Assembly: GCA_014529385.2 (NCBI GenBank)
Contig: CM043948.1
Location: forward strand, 19,402,951 to 19,466,950
DNA length: 64,000 nt
Direction: 5' to 3'
From: Adiantum capillus-veneris
Lineage: Eukaryota > Streptophyta > Polypodiopsida > Polypodiales > Pteridaceae
Part shown: in pieces, positions 1-9,062 of the stretch
Position numbering within the stretch: position 1 is the stretch's first letter
How the letters are laid out: every line of letters begins with the position of its first letter
Program-made: the position numbers and the translations under genes
Notes under the pieces: model-generated
What the model saw: only the letters and a program-made list of their open reading frames with translations
Database searches by the model: none
Told to the model about the DNA's origin: nothing

Positions 1-749
1 TGCTGTCCAAAAACGCTCAAAGCTGAAATCTGCTGCAAATCAAAACGCTGAATTGTGGCTGATTTCTGCTGCTGAAAAACGATGTTTGGGGCTGTTGAAA
101 AACACCGATTCTCTGTTGTTGTGTGGTGCTGAAAATGCTAAGAAAAGTTGGGCGATGAAGGGAATCTGGAAACGCTAGGGTGCTGGTACCTAGCGATAGT
201 GTGACTGATGAAAACGCTAAGGACTATTGCTTGCAAGCAGTGGAGAACTGCTGAAAACGCCAAGCAAGTGGAGCTATGGCGATGAGGACCAAAAACGCTA
301 GGGGAGTTGAAGTCTTGCTTGGAGGGAAACCACCAAGGGGGTTCTTGCTGAGAAGTTGCCTGTTGAGCTTGGGCTCCTACTGCCTCTTCTGCCAATTAGT
401 GCTAGTCTAGGTTTGCTTATATACAAACTTACTCAATTTGCCCTACCTACTTTCCAACAAAAGTCACTTAAAAATAATAAGTGAAAAATGTCAAAAATAG
501 GGAAAATAGGCTAAATGCACTAGAAAATTCCCCTGAAGGATTTTGATGGATTCTGATGGGAATGCTTATGACCATGCTGTGTGCAACCAAAGGATATGCA
601 TCTCCATTAAGTGCCTGGGAATGCATGGTCTGCGAACAGACTCACAAAAGTGCAAGATCACTTCTAAATCTAAACTGACTGGACTGAATGAACCCTTTTC
701 GTGCTGTAGCTTGTCCACGGACACATAGGGTTGGATGTGTCACGTGACA
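1..749 (-). repeat. Partial LTR, minus strand, left copy of a head-to-head pair
   Basis: This stretch is the reverse complement, with indels, of the LTR at 1106-2346. Its outer end (5' end on minus) is the 12-bp palindrome TGTCACGTGACA at 738-749; the other end lies beyond the window start. On the minus strand a purine-rich run (GAAAAGGAGAGAA) directly precedes position 749, as a polypurine tract precedes a 3' LTR. The copy contains several AAAACGCT motifs. ORFs here are not conserved and look like chance. Confidence 0.8.
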
Positions 750-1105
750 TTCTCTCCTTTTCAAAGTGAGGTACTAGTACCGAACTGTATGGCGTCGAGG
801 GAGATCGCCAATAGCATCCGGAATCCTGGAAGGGACTCTTTGCCGACTCACTCTGATGTGTGGGTCGTGCGATACTTGAACTTCATAAAGGTCTGCAACG
901 CTTGCTTCTTTCGGCCGCGCCAAAAGCGACACAAAGTCTTCTGTGGCTCCTTCGATGCTTCAACTTCGTCTTTAGTCATGCTTCTTTCTTCTTCAAGAAT
1001 CTCCATGGCTGAAAATTCCTGAAACCATTTTCAACACAAAACCATGAACATACCTATTCCATGTAAAGTGACTGGAAAAAATCTTGTCTTCCTAAAAGAC
1101 TGTGC
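750..1105 (-). other. Spacer between the head-to-head LTRs
   Basis: About 356 bp between the two LTR starts. The left edge, read on minus, looks like a polypurine tract, so the spacer may be the 3' internal end of the minus-strand element into which the plus-strand LTR element inserted. Short open frames exist on both strands. I recognise no domain. Confidence 0.45.
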
Positions 1106-2346
1106 TGTCACGTGACACATCCAACCCTATGTGTCCGTGCACAACCAAGCTACAGCATGATCAGGGTTCAATCAGTCCAGTCAATCTAGATTAGAAGTGA
1201 TCTGGCACTTTTGTGAGTCTATTCGTAGACCGTGCATGCCCAGTCACTTAGTGTAGATGCATATTCTCTGGTTGCACACAGCATGATCATAAGCGCTCCC
1301 ATCAAAATCCATCAGAATCCTTCAAGGGAATTTTCCAGTGCATTTAGCCTAGTTTACCTATTTTTGACATTTTTCACTTATTATTTTTAAGTGACTTTTG
1401 TTGGAAAGTAGGTAGGGCAATTTTGCTAAGTTTGTATATAAGCAAACTAGAGTTAGCACTAAATAGCAGAAGAGGCAACAGGAGCCAAGCTCAGTAGACA
1501 ACTTCTCAGCAAGACCAAGCCTTGGTGGTTTTCCTCCAAGCAGCAGATTCCCGCCAAGTAAGACCCATCACTAGCGTTTTCTCCATCAGCAGATCCTCGC
1601 CGCAACCCTACCACAGCCTGGCGTTTTTGCATCAGGGCACCCTGCCAAGGAGCCCCATCCTTTAGCGTTTTTGAAGAGAAAGCAGCAGCTAGAATTTTTG
1701 CATCCCTGGCATTTTTGCATGACCCAGCGTTAGCAGATTTCAATGTTTTTCAGCCATAGCAGCCTAGCATTTTCAGCCATGAAGAGTCAGCAAGATTCAG
1801 CCCCTAAAGGTAGCAGATTCAGCCCATGAAGAAGTAGCAGATTCAGCCCCAGCAAGACCTCAGTTTTCAGCCATTAAACTGCAAATTTTCAGCGACAAAG
1901 ACCCACAGAAAACAGCTCCCCAAATCAGCGTTTTGGACTAATCGCAGATTTCAGTCCATAGCGTTTTTGGACAGCAGTAGAAGATTTCAGATTTCAGCCC
2001 TTATGTCGACTTCGTCATCACCGTCGACATAGCCTAGACTTGCATGAGTCCCATGCATACAGTTTGTACCAGATTGTGCAATCATAAGTAGACCACTCTC
2101 ACCGACGAGAGTGGGGCCTTCGGAGGAGGGTTTTACAACGTCTCTGGTGTCGTATCTCTCTTCTCTTTCTATCTCTCAGTCTCATACACTTGCACACATA
2201 GTGTCCATTCACTTTGTTTGTGAGCATAGCATTCTCTCATTAAGAACAGAAGGCTCTACCTTCCATAAGAACAAAAGGAACCTTGAGCACAGTTCGGAGC
2301 ACTCATCTTGAGCAAAGCGCAAATATTCATTCCGCTGCACCTAACA
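1106..2346 (+). repeat. 5' LTR of a plus-strand retrotransposon
   Basis: It starts TGTCACGTGACA and ends CTAACA, giving TG...CA ends, and is followed after one base by an initiator-tRNA-Met-like primer site at 2348. Length is 1241 bp. It pairs with 1-749 as an inverted repeat. The middle contains repeated AGCGTTTT motifs (about 1572, 1663, 1926 and 1959). No second direct copy is in the window, so the element is incomplete. Confidence 0.8.
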
Positions 2347-2347
2347 T

Positions 2348-2359
2348 TGGTATCAGAGC
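2348..2359 (+). other. Primer binding site, initiator tRNA-Met type
   Basis: TGGTATCAGAGC is the standard plant PBS complementary to the 3' end of initiator methionyl tRNA. It sits one base after the LTR end and fixes the LTR boundary at 2346. Confidence 0.9.
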
Positions 2360-2887
2360 TTTGGCAGTGTTCTATATCACTCAAGGAAAGAACCACAAGA
2401 ATTTTTTTTGCTTGTTGAGGTCACACAAACCCAAGTTCTCTTGGGCGTGTCGATTCCTAATCGTGTTTTGAAAGAGTGACAGGAATCCTAAGAAAGAAGG
2501 TCTTGTCCAGCCTCCCCTTGTATCTCTTTTCACTCATTGAGAGCGGACAGTGCACTTAGCGGCCGGCCAATCGACGTAAGGTGGTAAAAAGCAACCTTGG
2601 TGTGAGCGCAAGGCCGCCAAGGGGTGTGCCCGCAGAAAAGAGTAGAACTCGGGTGAAGAGAAGATCCTTTTCGAACACATTTTGCAAGCGAAAGAAAACC
2701 TCAAGACCCTCAAGAACCTCAAGAACCCAAGAACCCAAGACCCTAGTGCATGGTCGTCACCCGAAGCGGAATGGATACTTCGCATACAGGTGATGAGCAT
2801 GAGAGAGGCGAAGAAGAATTTTCCGCACCATGAGGTTTTTCCGACCCTCCCCCTTCCGCATCTACATCAAGGATTGCCCTAACTCCT
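2360..2887 (+). other. Untranslated leader of the 5' element
   Basis: No conserved ORF is visible between the PBS and the gag-like start at 2888. Several short frames overlap on both strands and share no motif with the other leaders in this window. Confidence 0.6.
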
Positions 2888-3754
2888 ATGGAGGCTTTGG
2901 ATCAGATGTTCATGGAAAGGAAGTTGGAATGCGAAGCAAGATATGCAGAAAGAATGGTAGAAATGGAACGCAGACACGCAGAAAGAAGAGTAGAAAGGGA
3001 AGCAGAAAGAAAGGAAGCCAAAGCAAGACAAGAACAAAGCGACCGACAAAACAAGGAGTCATGGCGACTCTTTTCTCAAGTTCAGGCACAGATGCAAGAG
3101 ATTTGGGAAAAGGAGACTCTCTCAGTCTCTTCTTCTCCCAAGCATGACACACGTGATTTGAATGATAATGATTTGCATGATGATAAGCATGATGATTTGA
3201 ATGATATTGATAAGCATGATGATTTGGATGCCAATGACAAGCATGATGATTTGCATGATCAAGATGTGATTTCTCATGAGCATGATGGTTTGCATGATCA
3301 AGATGTGATTTCTCACAAGCATGATGAGTTGCATGAAGATGATGTGATTGTTCACAAGGATGATGTGTTAGTGGATGCTTTTTCTAGCGAAGCTAACCTC
3401 GTTGTAGATTCGACCAATCACGAAGAACCGATCTTGGCTTTCGAGTCAAGGTCCAAAGAACCCCCACAGGACGATTCGATCTTTCAGGAAGAACCGATCT
3501 TGGCTCTCGAGCCTAGGTCCAAAGAACCCTCACAGGAAGTATTATGTGTTTGCATGATTGATATGCACACATTGTTTGAGTGTTTCATTCGTGCAACCAA
3601 GAGTTATGCTTCAATGCTTAAGCCTGCCATGTTCTCCATCTCCATTACTATGCTATTATGTAGGCTAGCAAGAAGAGTAATGATAAGTGAGGAACTACTT
3701 CTTTCTCCTATGGAATGTTTCTTCTTCCTCTTCCCTATCCTCATTCCCCGCTAG
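2888..3754 (+). CDS. Coiled-coil gag-like ORF with chimeric C-terminus
   Basis: 288 codons. Residues 1-75 are highly charged and rich in E, R, K and M (repeats such as ERRHAERRVEREAERKEAK), predicting a long coiled coil. Residues about 88-160 are an acidic repeat built on DLHDDKHDD and HDQDVISHEHDGL units. Residues 165-215 hold a repeated EEPILA-ExRSKEP motif. From about residue 235 the frame runs into an LTR fragment (3590-4180); the same hydrophobic end appears in the solo LTR near 43080-43219, so the last 50 residues are not original. No zinc knuckle, protease or RT follows. I read it as a broken gag-like protein of a non-autonomous element; its function is unknown. Confidence 0.55.
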   Translation: MEALDQMFMERKLECEARYAERMVEMERRHAERRVEREAERKEAKARQEQSDRQNKESWRLFSQVQAQMQEIWEKETLSVSSSPKHDTRDLNDNDLHDDKHDDLNDIDKHDDLDANDKHDDLHDQDVISHEHDGLHDQDVISHKHDELHEDDVIVHKDDVLVDAFSSEANLVVDSTNHEEPILAFESRSKEPPQDDSIFQEEPILALEPRSKEPSQEVLCVCMIDMHTLFECFIRATKSYASMLKPAMFSISITMLLCRLARRVMISEELLLSPMECFFFLFPILIPR

Positions 3755-4180
3755 CTCTCTCCACCTTGGACGGTGTTTGAGGCCTTGGGACTGAGGCTTG
3801 GGATAGTTAATGCTTTCTTCAAGTTTATGTTATGTTATGTTTGTGATGCATGAAGCTTTCCATCTTCATTGAATCATCAAGGTCACAAGGAACACAAAGA
3901 TTGTATTGTACCAAGTCTCTCTTGATGGGAGAAACTATAATACAAATGCCTATTGGAGGGGGGACCGGCTCCATATGAATCCGGTCCTCAACTATTGTCA
4001 TGTTCTCTAAACTCTCTCTCTTGCAAAAGTATTGTTAATGCCAAGTTAGCTAAGTACCATGTTTATGTTGCTACCATCAATTAAGTTCACCCGCTATGCT
4101 CACAAAGTAATCTCTTAAAAGTGCTTCACCTACTTTCCTAATTCCGCTAATCTCAAAGTTCATAGGCCATTTCCATTACA
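3590..4180 (+). repeat. Truncated LTR, 3' part, same family as the solo LTR at 41834-43640
   Basis: From about 3590 to TTCCATTACA at 4180 the sequence follows 43050-43640 closely, including the stretch coding ARRVMISEELxLSP and the shared end. More diverged relatives are the ends of the LTRs at 35440-37015 and 46200-47838. The 5' two thirds are missing; the junction with the gag-like ORF is abrupt. Confidence 0.85.
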
Positions 4181-4316
4181 ATCACGCTTGTAGATGCAAC
4201 GAAATCCAAGCAAAGAGGAGATGGAAAGGGGCCCATTTGACGGGCCCAACACACAACGGAGGAAAATTAACCTAAACAACCTCAGGATTAAACCAAGAAG
4301 TGTAACCTAGCCTAGA

Positions 4317-4408
<92 letters not shown>

Positions 4409-5619
4409 ATTTTACTTATCGTCAACGTGGTGAAAAGGTAGGCCGAAGTCCCCATGCTTCTATAGCCTTTCCATGCTAGGATCAATATTGCTAGCTGTTG
4501 GAAAAGATGGCTGCAAGCACACATTGTTGGAGCTTGTAAGGGACTACAATATCCACACATTGTAGGAGCTTGTAAGGGACTACAACATCTCAATGCCACA
4601 CGTGGACTTTCCCCCATATAGTTCATCCACCAAATAGAAATCCTAGTGCTTGTTAAGAATCTCAAATCATCTGGCAATCGCAGGGTAGGTAATAAGAACC
4701 ACTACATGAGCGAGAGAGGGGGGGGTTAAAATTACATAAGAACCCTTTGTTAGTGAATTATCGTGACGGATGTATATTGCACAACTATCTAGCACTAACA
4801 TAATCTATGTTGATACTCAGAGAAGCAACTGGGGTGGGGTATGAAGACACAATGAGTTTGTTAACCCCAAGGGAGCTATGTAACTAGAGAAGCACTATAG
4901 TGCAATCACGGAATCGACTCAAACGGTTTATGACTACGTGATTTCAATCCTTGTTCATACCAAGAAATTGATGGTTCCTTTAGCCAAATGAGCTTGGAAC
5001 ACCACGAAACTTTAGGAGACAATAGACAAAGACTAATAGAACCTATATGGACCGTGTAAACTCATTCATGAGAGGTACACAAATCGTGATTCATGGATTT
5101 GCACATGTGAAAAACACAAACAAAAATGGTCTATTAGCTTCACTAATATGTTAGGACAAATCTCCCATCAAAAGATCATCATTTACACTTGATTATAGCA
5201 TTAAAACAATGGATTTACGTTCATACAGCATGGTCGCAAACTTAAATGAAACTCACAATGCATACAATCAAATGAAAGAGCAAGAGTAGCAAAACAAGAG
5301 GCAATAGTTGGAATTTGATTCAGATTATAGGTGGTGGACTTATGTTGATTTTAAGTTGCACCAAGAAGCTCTCCTTCTCATACATAGTGCTACCTCCCAA
5401 AGAGAACCCTTTCTCTTTTACAAAAATGTCTTTTATACTTAGGTTTACTAAAAAATGGTTACGGTTCCATTCCCATGGGGTATAACCTTTACAAAGTGAA
5501 AGTGGGCTTTACAAATTACATAATCACACTTTGTTCTTGGGCCATTTGGATATTAGAATGTGCATTTTCTCAAGGGATATCACTCTAGAATGAGTATCCG
5601 TAGCTCCATCTCCAAACAT
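4181..5619. other. Non-coding stretch, probably minus-strand LTR and flank
   Basis: I see no convincing gene. It holds a (TG)n(AG)n microsatellite at 4320-4406. The part next to 5620 should be the 3' LTR of minus-strand element G, because a polypurine tract on minus abuts it, but I found no second LTR copy to set the far boundary. Minus-strand ORF 4312-4677 is mostly microsatellite and is not supported. Confidence 0.4.
4320..4406. repeat. Compound microsatellite (TG)n(AG)n
   Basis: About 30 bp of TG repeats run directly into about 55 bp of AG repeats. The flank after it (AGATAAATTTTACTTATCGTC) resembles the end of the LINE at 51850-51865, so this may be the tail of a 5'-truncated LINE copy. 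Confidence 0.85.
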
Positions 5620-5640
5620 TCTCCCCCTCCTAAACGATGC
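5620..5640 (-). other. Polypurine tract of element G
   Basis: On the minus strand a GGAGGGGGAGAATGT run follows the last coding triplets of the G pseudogene. The layout matches that at 18816-18832 in element B, where a similar VKGxH...GxGEC reading precedes the tract. Confidence 0.55.
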
Positions 5641-5665
5641 TTGCCCTTGACATCGTTCATGCGAA

Positions 5666-6687
5666 CTAGTGGTGTTTGATGGAGTAGAGTGCATTCAGAG
5701 ATCTGAAATACTTTGTCATCCATGCCTTAGCTTCAACCACATATGCAACGTGTACCAAGGGGTTTGAAACCACTTGATTTTGGTAGGCGATGTGCCTTGT
5801 TTGGAGATCTTTTGTCAGCAGGTTGAAGATAGATGATTTGATTTCAAAGAATTTGATGATGAATCTCTCTTTTAGTGCTTGCAAGTAATGGCTTGGAAAA
5901 AATTCAGCCTAGCATACGATCCCATGATTATGTTCTTCGATGTTGTGTCGGCAAGGTCCCAAAACAAGTCTTCGTTGTCTTTGATGAATACCGTTCACAG
6001 ATGGTCTAATGGTTCCACATCTTTGAACACATTTATAGTAGTGATCAACATTTTGGCTATCTTGCATATCATTTGGCATGCCAAATTGGGAACGTTCCTT
6101 GGCATCTCTAATGTGGCCTTTAGTGTGTGTAGCATGTAGGTTGAAGGTTTAGTATTCTATTGAGGGCTGGCCAGAATTAGGTAGTTGAGCACCAATTTTC
6201 TTCTATCCTTCCATGTGGCAAAGGCAACCCAAGTTCTTTTTCTTGGTATTGGGTAGTAGGCTGGATCCAACCTTATGTGATGTGGTGAAATTTTGGAGAT
6301 TGTCTCATCGCGCCTTTGTCTCCGGGGAGGTTGGTTGTCCAAGATGGCTTGGGCCTCGTCTTGGGTGACTGTTATGCCTTCGTATGTACCTTGAGGATTT
6401 GGCTCCAAGTTTCGTAGCATTTCCTTTTGCAAAGGTACACTTCATGCTTTAGTAGTGGCAGAGGTAGTATGTCATGCCCGATGTTCTTTAGTTGTTCCTC
6501 TACTTTAATAAGTTGTAGGGATGTCAGCAAAGGCACTTTGTGCTCCCACTTCACGTGTTCTTTTAGATCCTTCAAGGATATCCTCTATCCACTTAGCTAC
6601 TTCTTGCCTCAAGTCCTCTAGGGTGTTGTCAGACTAGAATTCTTGAGGTGTATCTATCTTCAATGTCTCTAGTACATTCTAAGCCAC
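5666..6687 (-). pseudogene. Element G internal ORF, C-terminal part (pol-less element)
   Basis: Minus-strand frames with several stops and shifts. The reading around 5879-6139 contains a segment beginning P-x-L-x-C-x-M-x2-K-I, then K-M-L-I-T, and further on F-I-K-D-N-x2-L. The same pattern occurs in element B at 19411-19668. The last piece (5666-5884) ends NALYSIKHH shortly before the polypurine tract. Another piece, 6157-6575, reads as charged protein. There is no protease, RT, RNase H or integrase. The frame continues at 13071-14061 on the other side of inserted element C. Function unknown. Confidence 0.5.
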
Positions 6688-7504
6688 TGATGGGCGCTTT
6701 TCACAGGCCAAGCTCCCATACTCCTCTTCTCTCGTCCCCACCCCATGAAAACCCCCTCTTAGGGAGGGAGTGATAAAAAGCATTGGAAAAAGTAAGAAAA
6801 AAAATAAAGTATGACTATGTAAATATATGAGAAAGGTAAAATTGGCCACCTCATGCCTGCGGGGCAGCCCATCCCCACCTTGCCTCCTTTTTCTTCACTG
6901 TTTCCCCGCCGTGTGTCCCTTTTCCTCTCCTCCACTCAAAAGGTCAACCCCCTCTCTCTTCCCCTTGTCCTTTCTCCTTTCTCTCTCCCCTCAAGCTACC
7001 CCACCTCTCACCAATAATGCATTATAACTCACCAATAATGCACCCTAACTCACATGCCACCTCTCCTATCTTCCAAAACAGTATACCCCACCCCCCTTTT
7101 TCTCTCTCCTACACTCTCCCATGATCCAAATACCCCCCTCTCTCTCTAAAATTCGAAATCTCTCTTGTCTTGTAGCCAGATGGCCTCCCCCACACTCACA
7201 CACACTCAGTTTCACTGAAAAAGGTGCCCACAGACCCATTCCCACCCAGTGGTTACCTAATTTTTCATGTGTTCACACACATCTGCACACAGATTCACCT
7301 CTGAACACACTCCCCTCTCTCCATATTGTCACCTCTCACTTTTTTTTCATCAACCCATCTCTCTCTCTCTTAGTCTCTCTCTCATGAGACTGCTGTTCTG
7401 GCACATATACACACAGCCAGACAAGTGGGGCCCACAGTCACATGGCCTGTGTAGATAATGATTTCTTCATTTCTAAATTCTAGAATTTCTCCCCCCTCCT
7501 ACCC

Positions 7505-7513
7505 TATATAAAG
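7505..7513 (+). promoter_or_regulatory. TATA box of the element C 5' LTR
   Basis: TATATAAAG lies mid-LTR and is repeated at 12338 and 58461 in the sister LTRs. An AATAAA signal at 7822-7827 follows about 310 bp downstream. The R region should begin a few tens of bases after the TATA box. Confidence 0.75.
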
Positions 7514-7821
7514 AGGGGTCACCATCACACTAAAGACACACACAACATCACCAAAGAACACACTATGCACTGTGTGTGCCTAGTGCACACACACACACAC
7601 ACACCCACACCATCACCATCACCGTTATCACCATGCTTGTCTTGAGCATGACCTCTACTCCCTTGGCTATGGAAGATGAAGGGCAACTAAATGAAGGATG
7701 ATGGCCATAACCCTCGTGCGAGTCTTCGCCATCAACTCCCACCTATCCGCCATGTGCTCTACCACTCTCTCCCTTCTCATTCCCCTACCCTATGCTCCCC
7801 ATTTCATCGCCTTATTCTCTA

Positions 7822-7827
7822 AATAAA
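7822..7827 (+). terminator. Poly(A) signal in the LTR of element C
   Basis: AATAAA just before AGCTTGAGG; the same hexamer is in the 3' LTR near 12655 and in element D near 58770. In the 3' LTR it would end the element transcript. Confidence 0.55.
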
Positions 7828-8207
7828 GCTTGAGGTTTTGTGAGTATGTTTTCTTGCAATGTTTTGCCCATGTAAGGTGTGCGAAATCGCCACCTAGTCT
7901 TGTGTTTGGAGTGAGCTTGTGTATGTGTGAAGGGTGTGCGGATTCGCCATCCTATTGTGGTGCCTAAGTATTAAGCCGCCATACCCCCTCCCTCACTCTC
8001 TCTCTCTCTCTCTCTCACTTGATCTCATTTCCTTTCCTCTTCATCATTGCTCCCAAGCATCCATCTGTCTTGGATGAAAACTTTGTTATGGTGGTGTGTT
8101 GTTTGCGTCCTAGCCGCTGAAGCTAGGTGGTGCCCCCTGTTTGCGCCATTCGGTCCCCGATGTTTTAGAGGCCGTCGGGGTTCGGGGTTCGCTTTGCTCC
8201 CGTCATT

Positions 8208-8220
8208 TGGTGCCCCCACT
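8208..8220 (+). other. Primer binding site of element C
   Basis: TGGTGCCCCCACT begins two bases after the LTR end. The same 13 bases follow the LTRs of element D (59200) and, on minus, element A (29280-29292). TGG at the start fits the CCA end of a tRNA; I cannot name the tRNA with confidence. Confidence 0.75.
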
Positions 8221-8278
8221 GATGATCTTTTCATGAAACCCTTCAGTTTACAAGACTGAAACCCTTAAACTATTGTGA

Positions 8279-8542
8279 ATGGATGAATGGCTAGCAGGAT
8301 TTGCTAATAGGACGACAGAAGAAGAAGAGCTCCAAGCACAACTAGACGAACTCCGCATCTCCATCGAAGCTCGAGTGCCAGGTGTAACGGTAATCGATTT
8401 GCAGTGGGAGAGTCAACCAACACGCCAAACCCAGTGGATATACATAGACCAAGTGCCAAGAAGAAGAAGGAGAAGGTCGAAACCATGTCCGCAACCTACA
8501 ACGAACCCACAACAACAAAATGGAAGGAGCTCTACACAATAG
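8279..8542 (+). CDS. Leader ORF 1 of element C, 87 aa, unknown
   Basis: Acidic and glutamine-rich N-half (TTEEEELQAQLDELRISIEA), then a basic tail (PRRRRRRSKP). It starts 58 bp after the PBS and overlaps the next ORF by 23 bp in another frame. The same ORF, length and overlap recur at 59271-59534 in element D with a few substitutions, so it is a family feature, although the two copies are too alike to prove selection. I recognise no domain. Confidence 0.5.
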   Translation: MDEWLAGFANRTTEEEELQAQLDELRISIEARVPGVTVIDLQWESQPTRQTQWIYIDQVPRRRRRRSKPCPQPTTNPQQQNGRSSTQ

Positions 8543-8744
8543 AGAATCAACACTATTCTACTTTGAGAATCGGGTAACTCAAGTCACCGAGGTATTTATC
8601 ACAGTCAGTTTTCAAGTCGCACGTGATGCTGCAGCACAGATAACGGAAGCATTGGCTCACACTCTCACTAGAGAAACTAGGGATCTACTGAGTTTGTTTC
8701 AGGAAAGAACACCACCATCTCCCACAAGCTTGGACAGTGACTAA
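8520..8744 (+). CDS. Leader ORF 2 of element C, 74 aa, unknown
   Basis: Overlaps leader ORF 1 by 23 bp. The middle is alternating hydrophobic (VTQVTEVFITVSFQVARDAA) followed by a likely helix. Its twin is 59512-59736 in element D. The pair may be one protein split by a frame change, or two overlapping products. No recognised domain. Confidence 0.45.
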   Translation: MEGALHNRESTLFYFENRVTQVTEVFITVSFQVARDAAAQITEALAHTLTRETRDLLSLFQERTPPSPTSLDSD

Positions 8745-8761
8745 GCACCTCTAAGCTTCAC

Positions 8762-8938
8762 ATGAATCAGTACAACCTACCTCAAGACAGATCACACATA
8801 CCAACACGTGTACGCTCAATCAAGGTAATACTGGATTTGAAGGCTCACTACCAGCACGTCATTGACACCATGCCGGGTGGGGAGCGGTTTTTGGAGGTTC
8901 TGGCATCAGATCAACCATTTGTCTTACCTTTGGTATAA
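8762..8938 (+). CDS. Leader ORF 3 of element C: 58-aa member of the short leader-protein family
   Basis: It begins MNQYNLPQDR and contains GGERFLEVLASDQPFVLPLV before a TAA. It aligns with the 70-aa proteins at 29007-29219 and 40234-40446: MN start, an I-P-x-x-R motif, a central G-x2-R, then S-x2-PF[VI]LP[LM][VI]. After the TAA the same frame continues PFEVLIYVLV to a second TAA, matching the C-terminus of the longer relatives position for position. Element D has CAA where this copy has the first TAA, so the short form is probably a recent nonsense mutation. Role unknown; it lies between primer site and gag. Confidence 0.6.
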   Translation: MNQYNLPQDRSHIPTRVRSIKVILDLKAHYQHVIDTMPGGERFLEVLASDQPFVLPLV

Positions 8939-9062
8939 GGCAATGTACCGTTTGAAGTTTTAATCTATGTCCTAGTATAAGAGGTATACACGCCTCCTTG
9001 TAAAGAAGAAAAAAACTTTTGCAAGTTAAGCAGTGTGTCTTTCTAGCTCTCTCTCAGTAATC
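8939..9062 (+). other. Gap between leader ORF 3 and gag
   Basis: It holds the readable C-terminal tail of leader ORF 3 (to about 8985) and then untranslated sequence up to the gag ATG at 9063. Confidence 0.5.

Larger units (their letters stand above)
6688..8205 (+). repeat. 5' LTR of element C
   Basis: TGATGG start and CCGTCA end. Compared with the 3' LTR it lacks a ~23-bp block near 8141 that is present at 12985-13007 and in the LTR of element D, and otherwise shows few differences. It contains a TATA box, a poly(A) signal and several CT/CA microsatellites. Confidence 0.92.

Noticed and set aside
3122-3355. Minus ORF rich in I and M repeats
   Set aside because: It is the antisense shadow of the HDD repeat in the gag-like ORF.
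5879-6139. 86-aa plus-strand ORF as a gene
   Set aside because: It is antisense to the element G reading that matches element B, which explains the openness.
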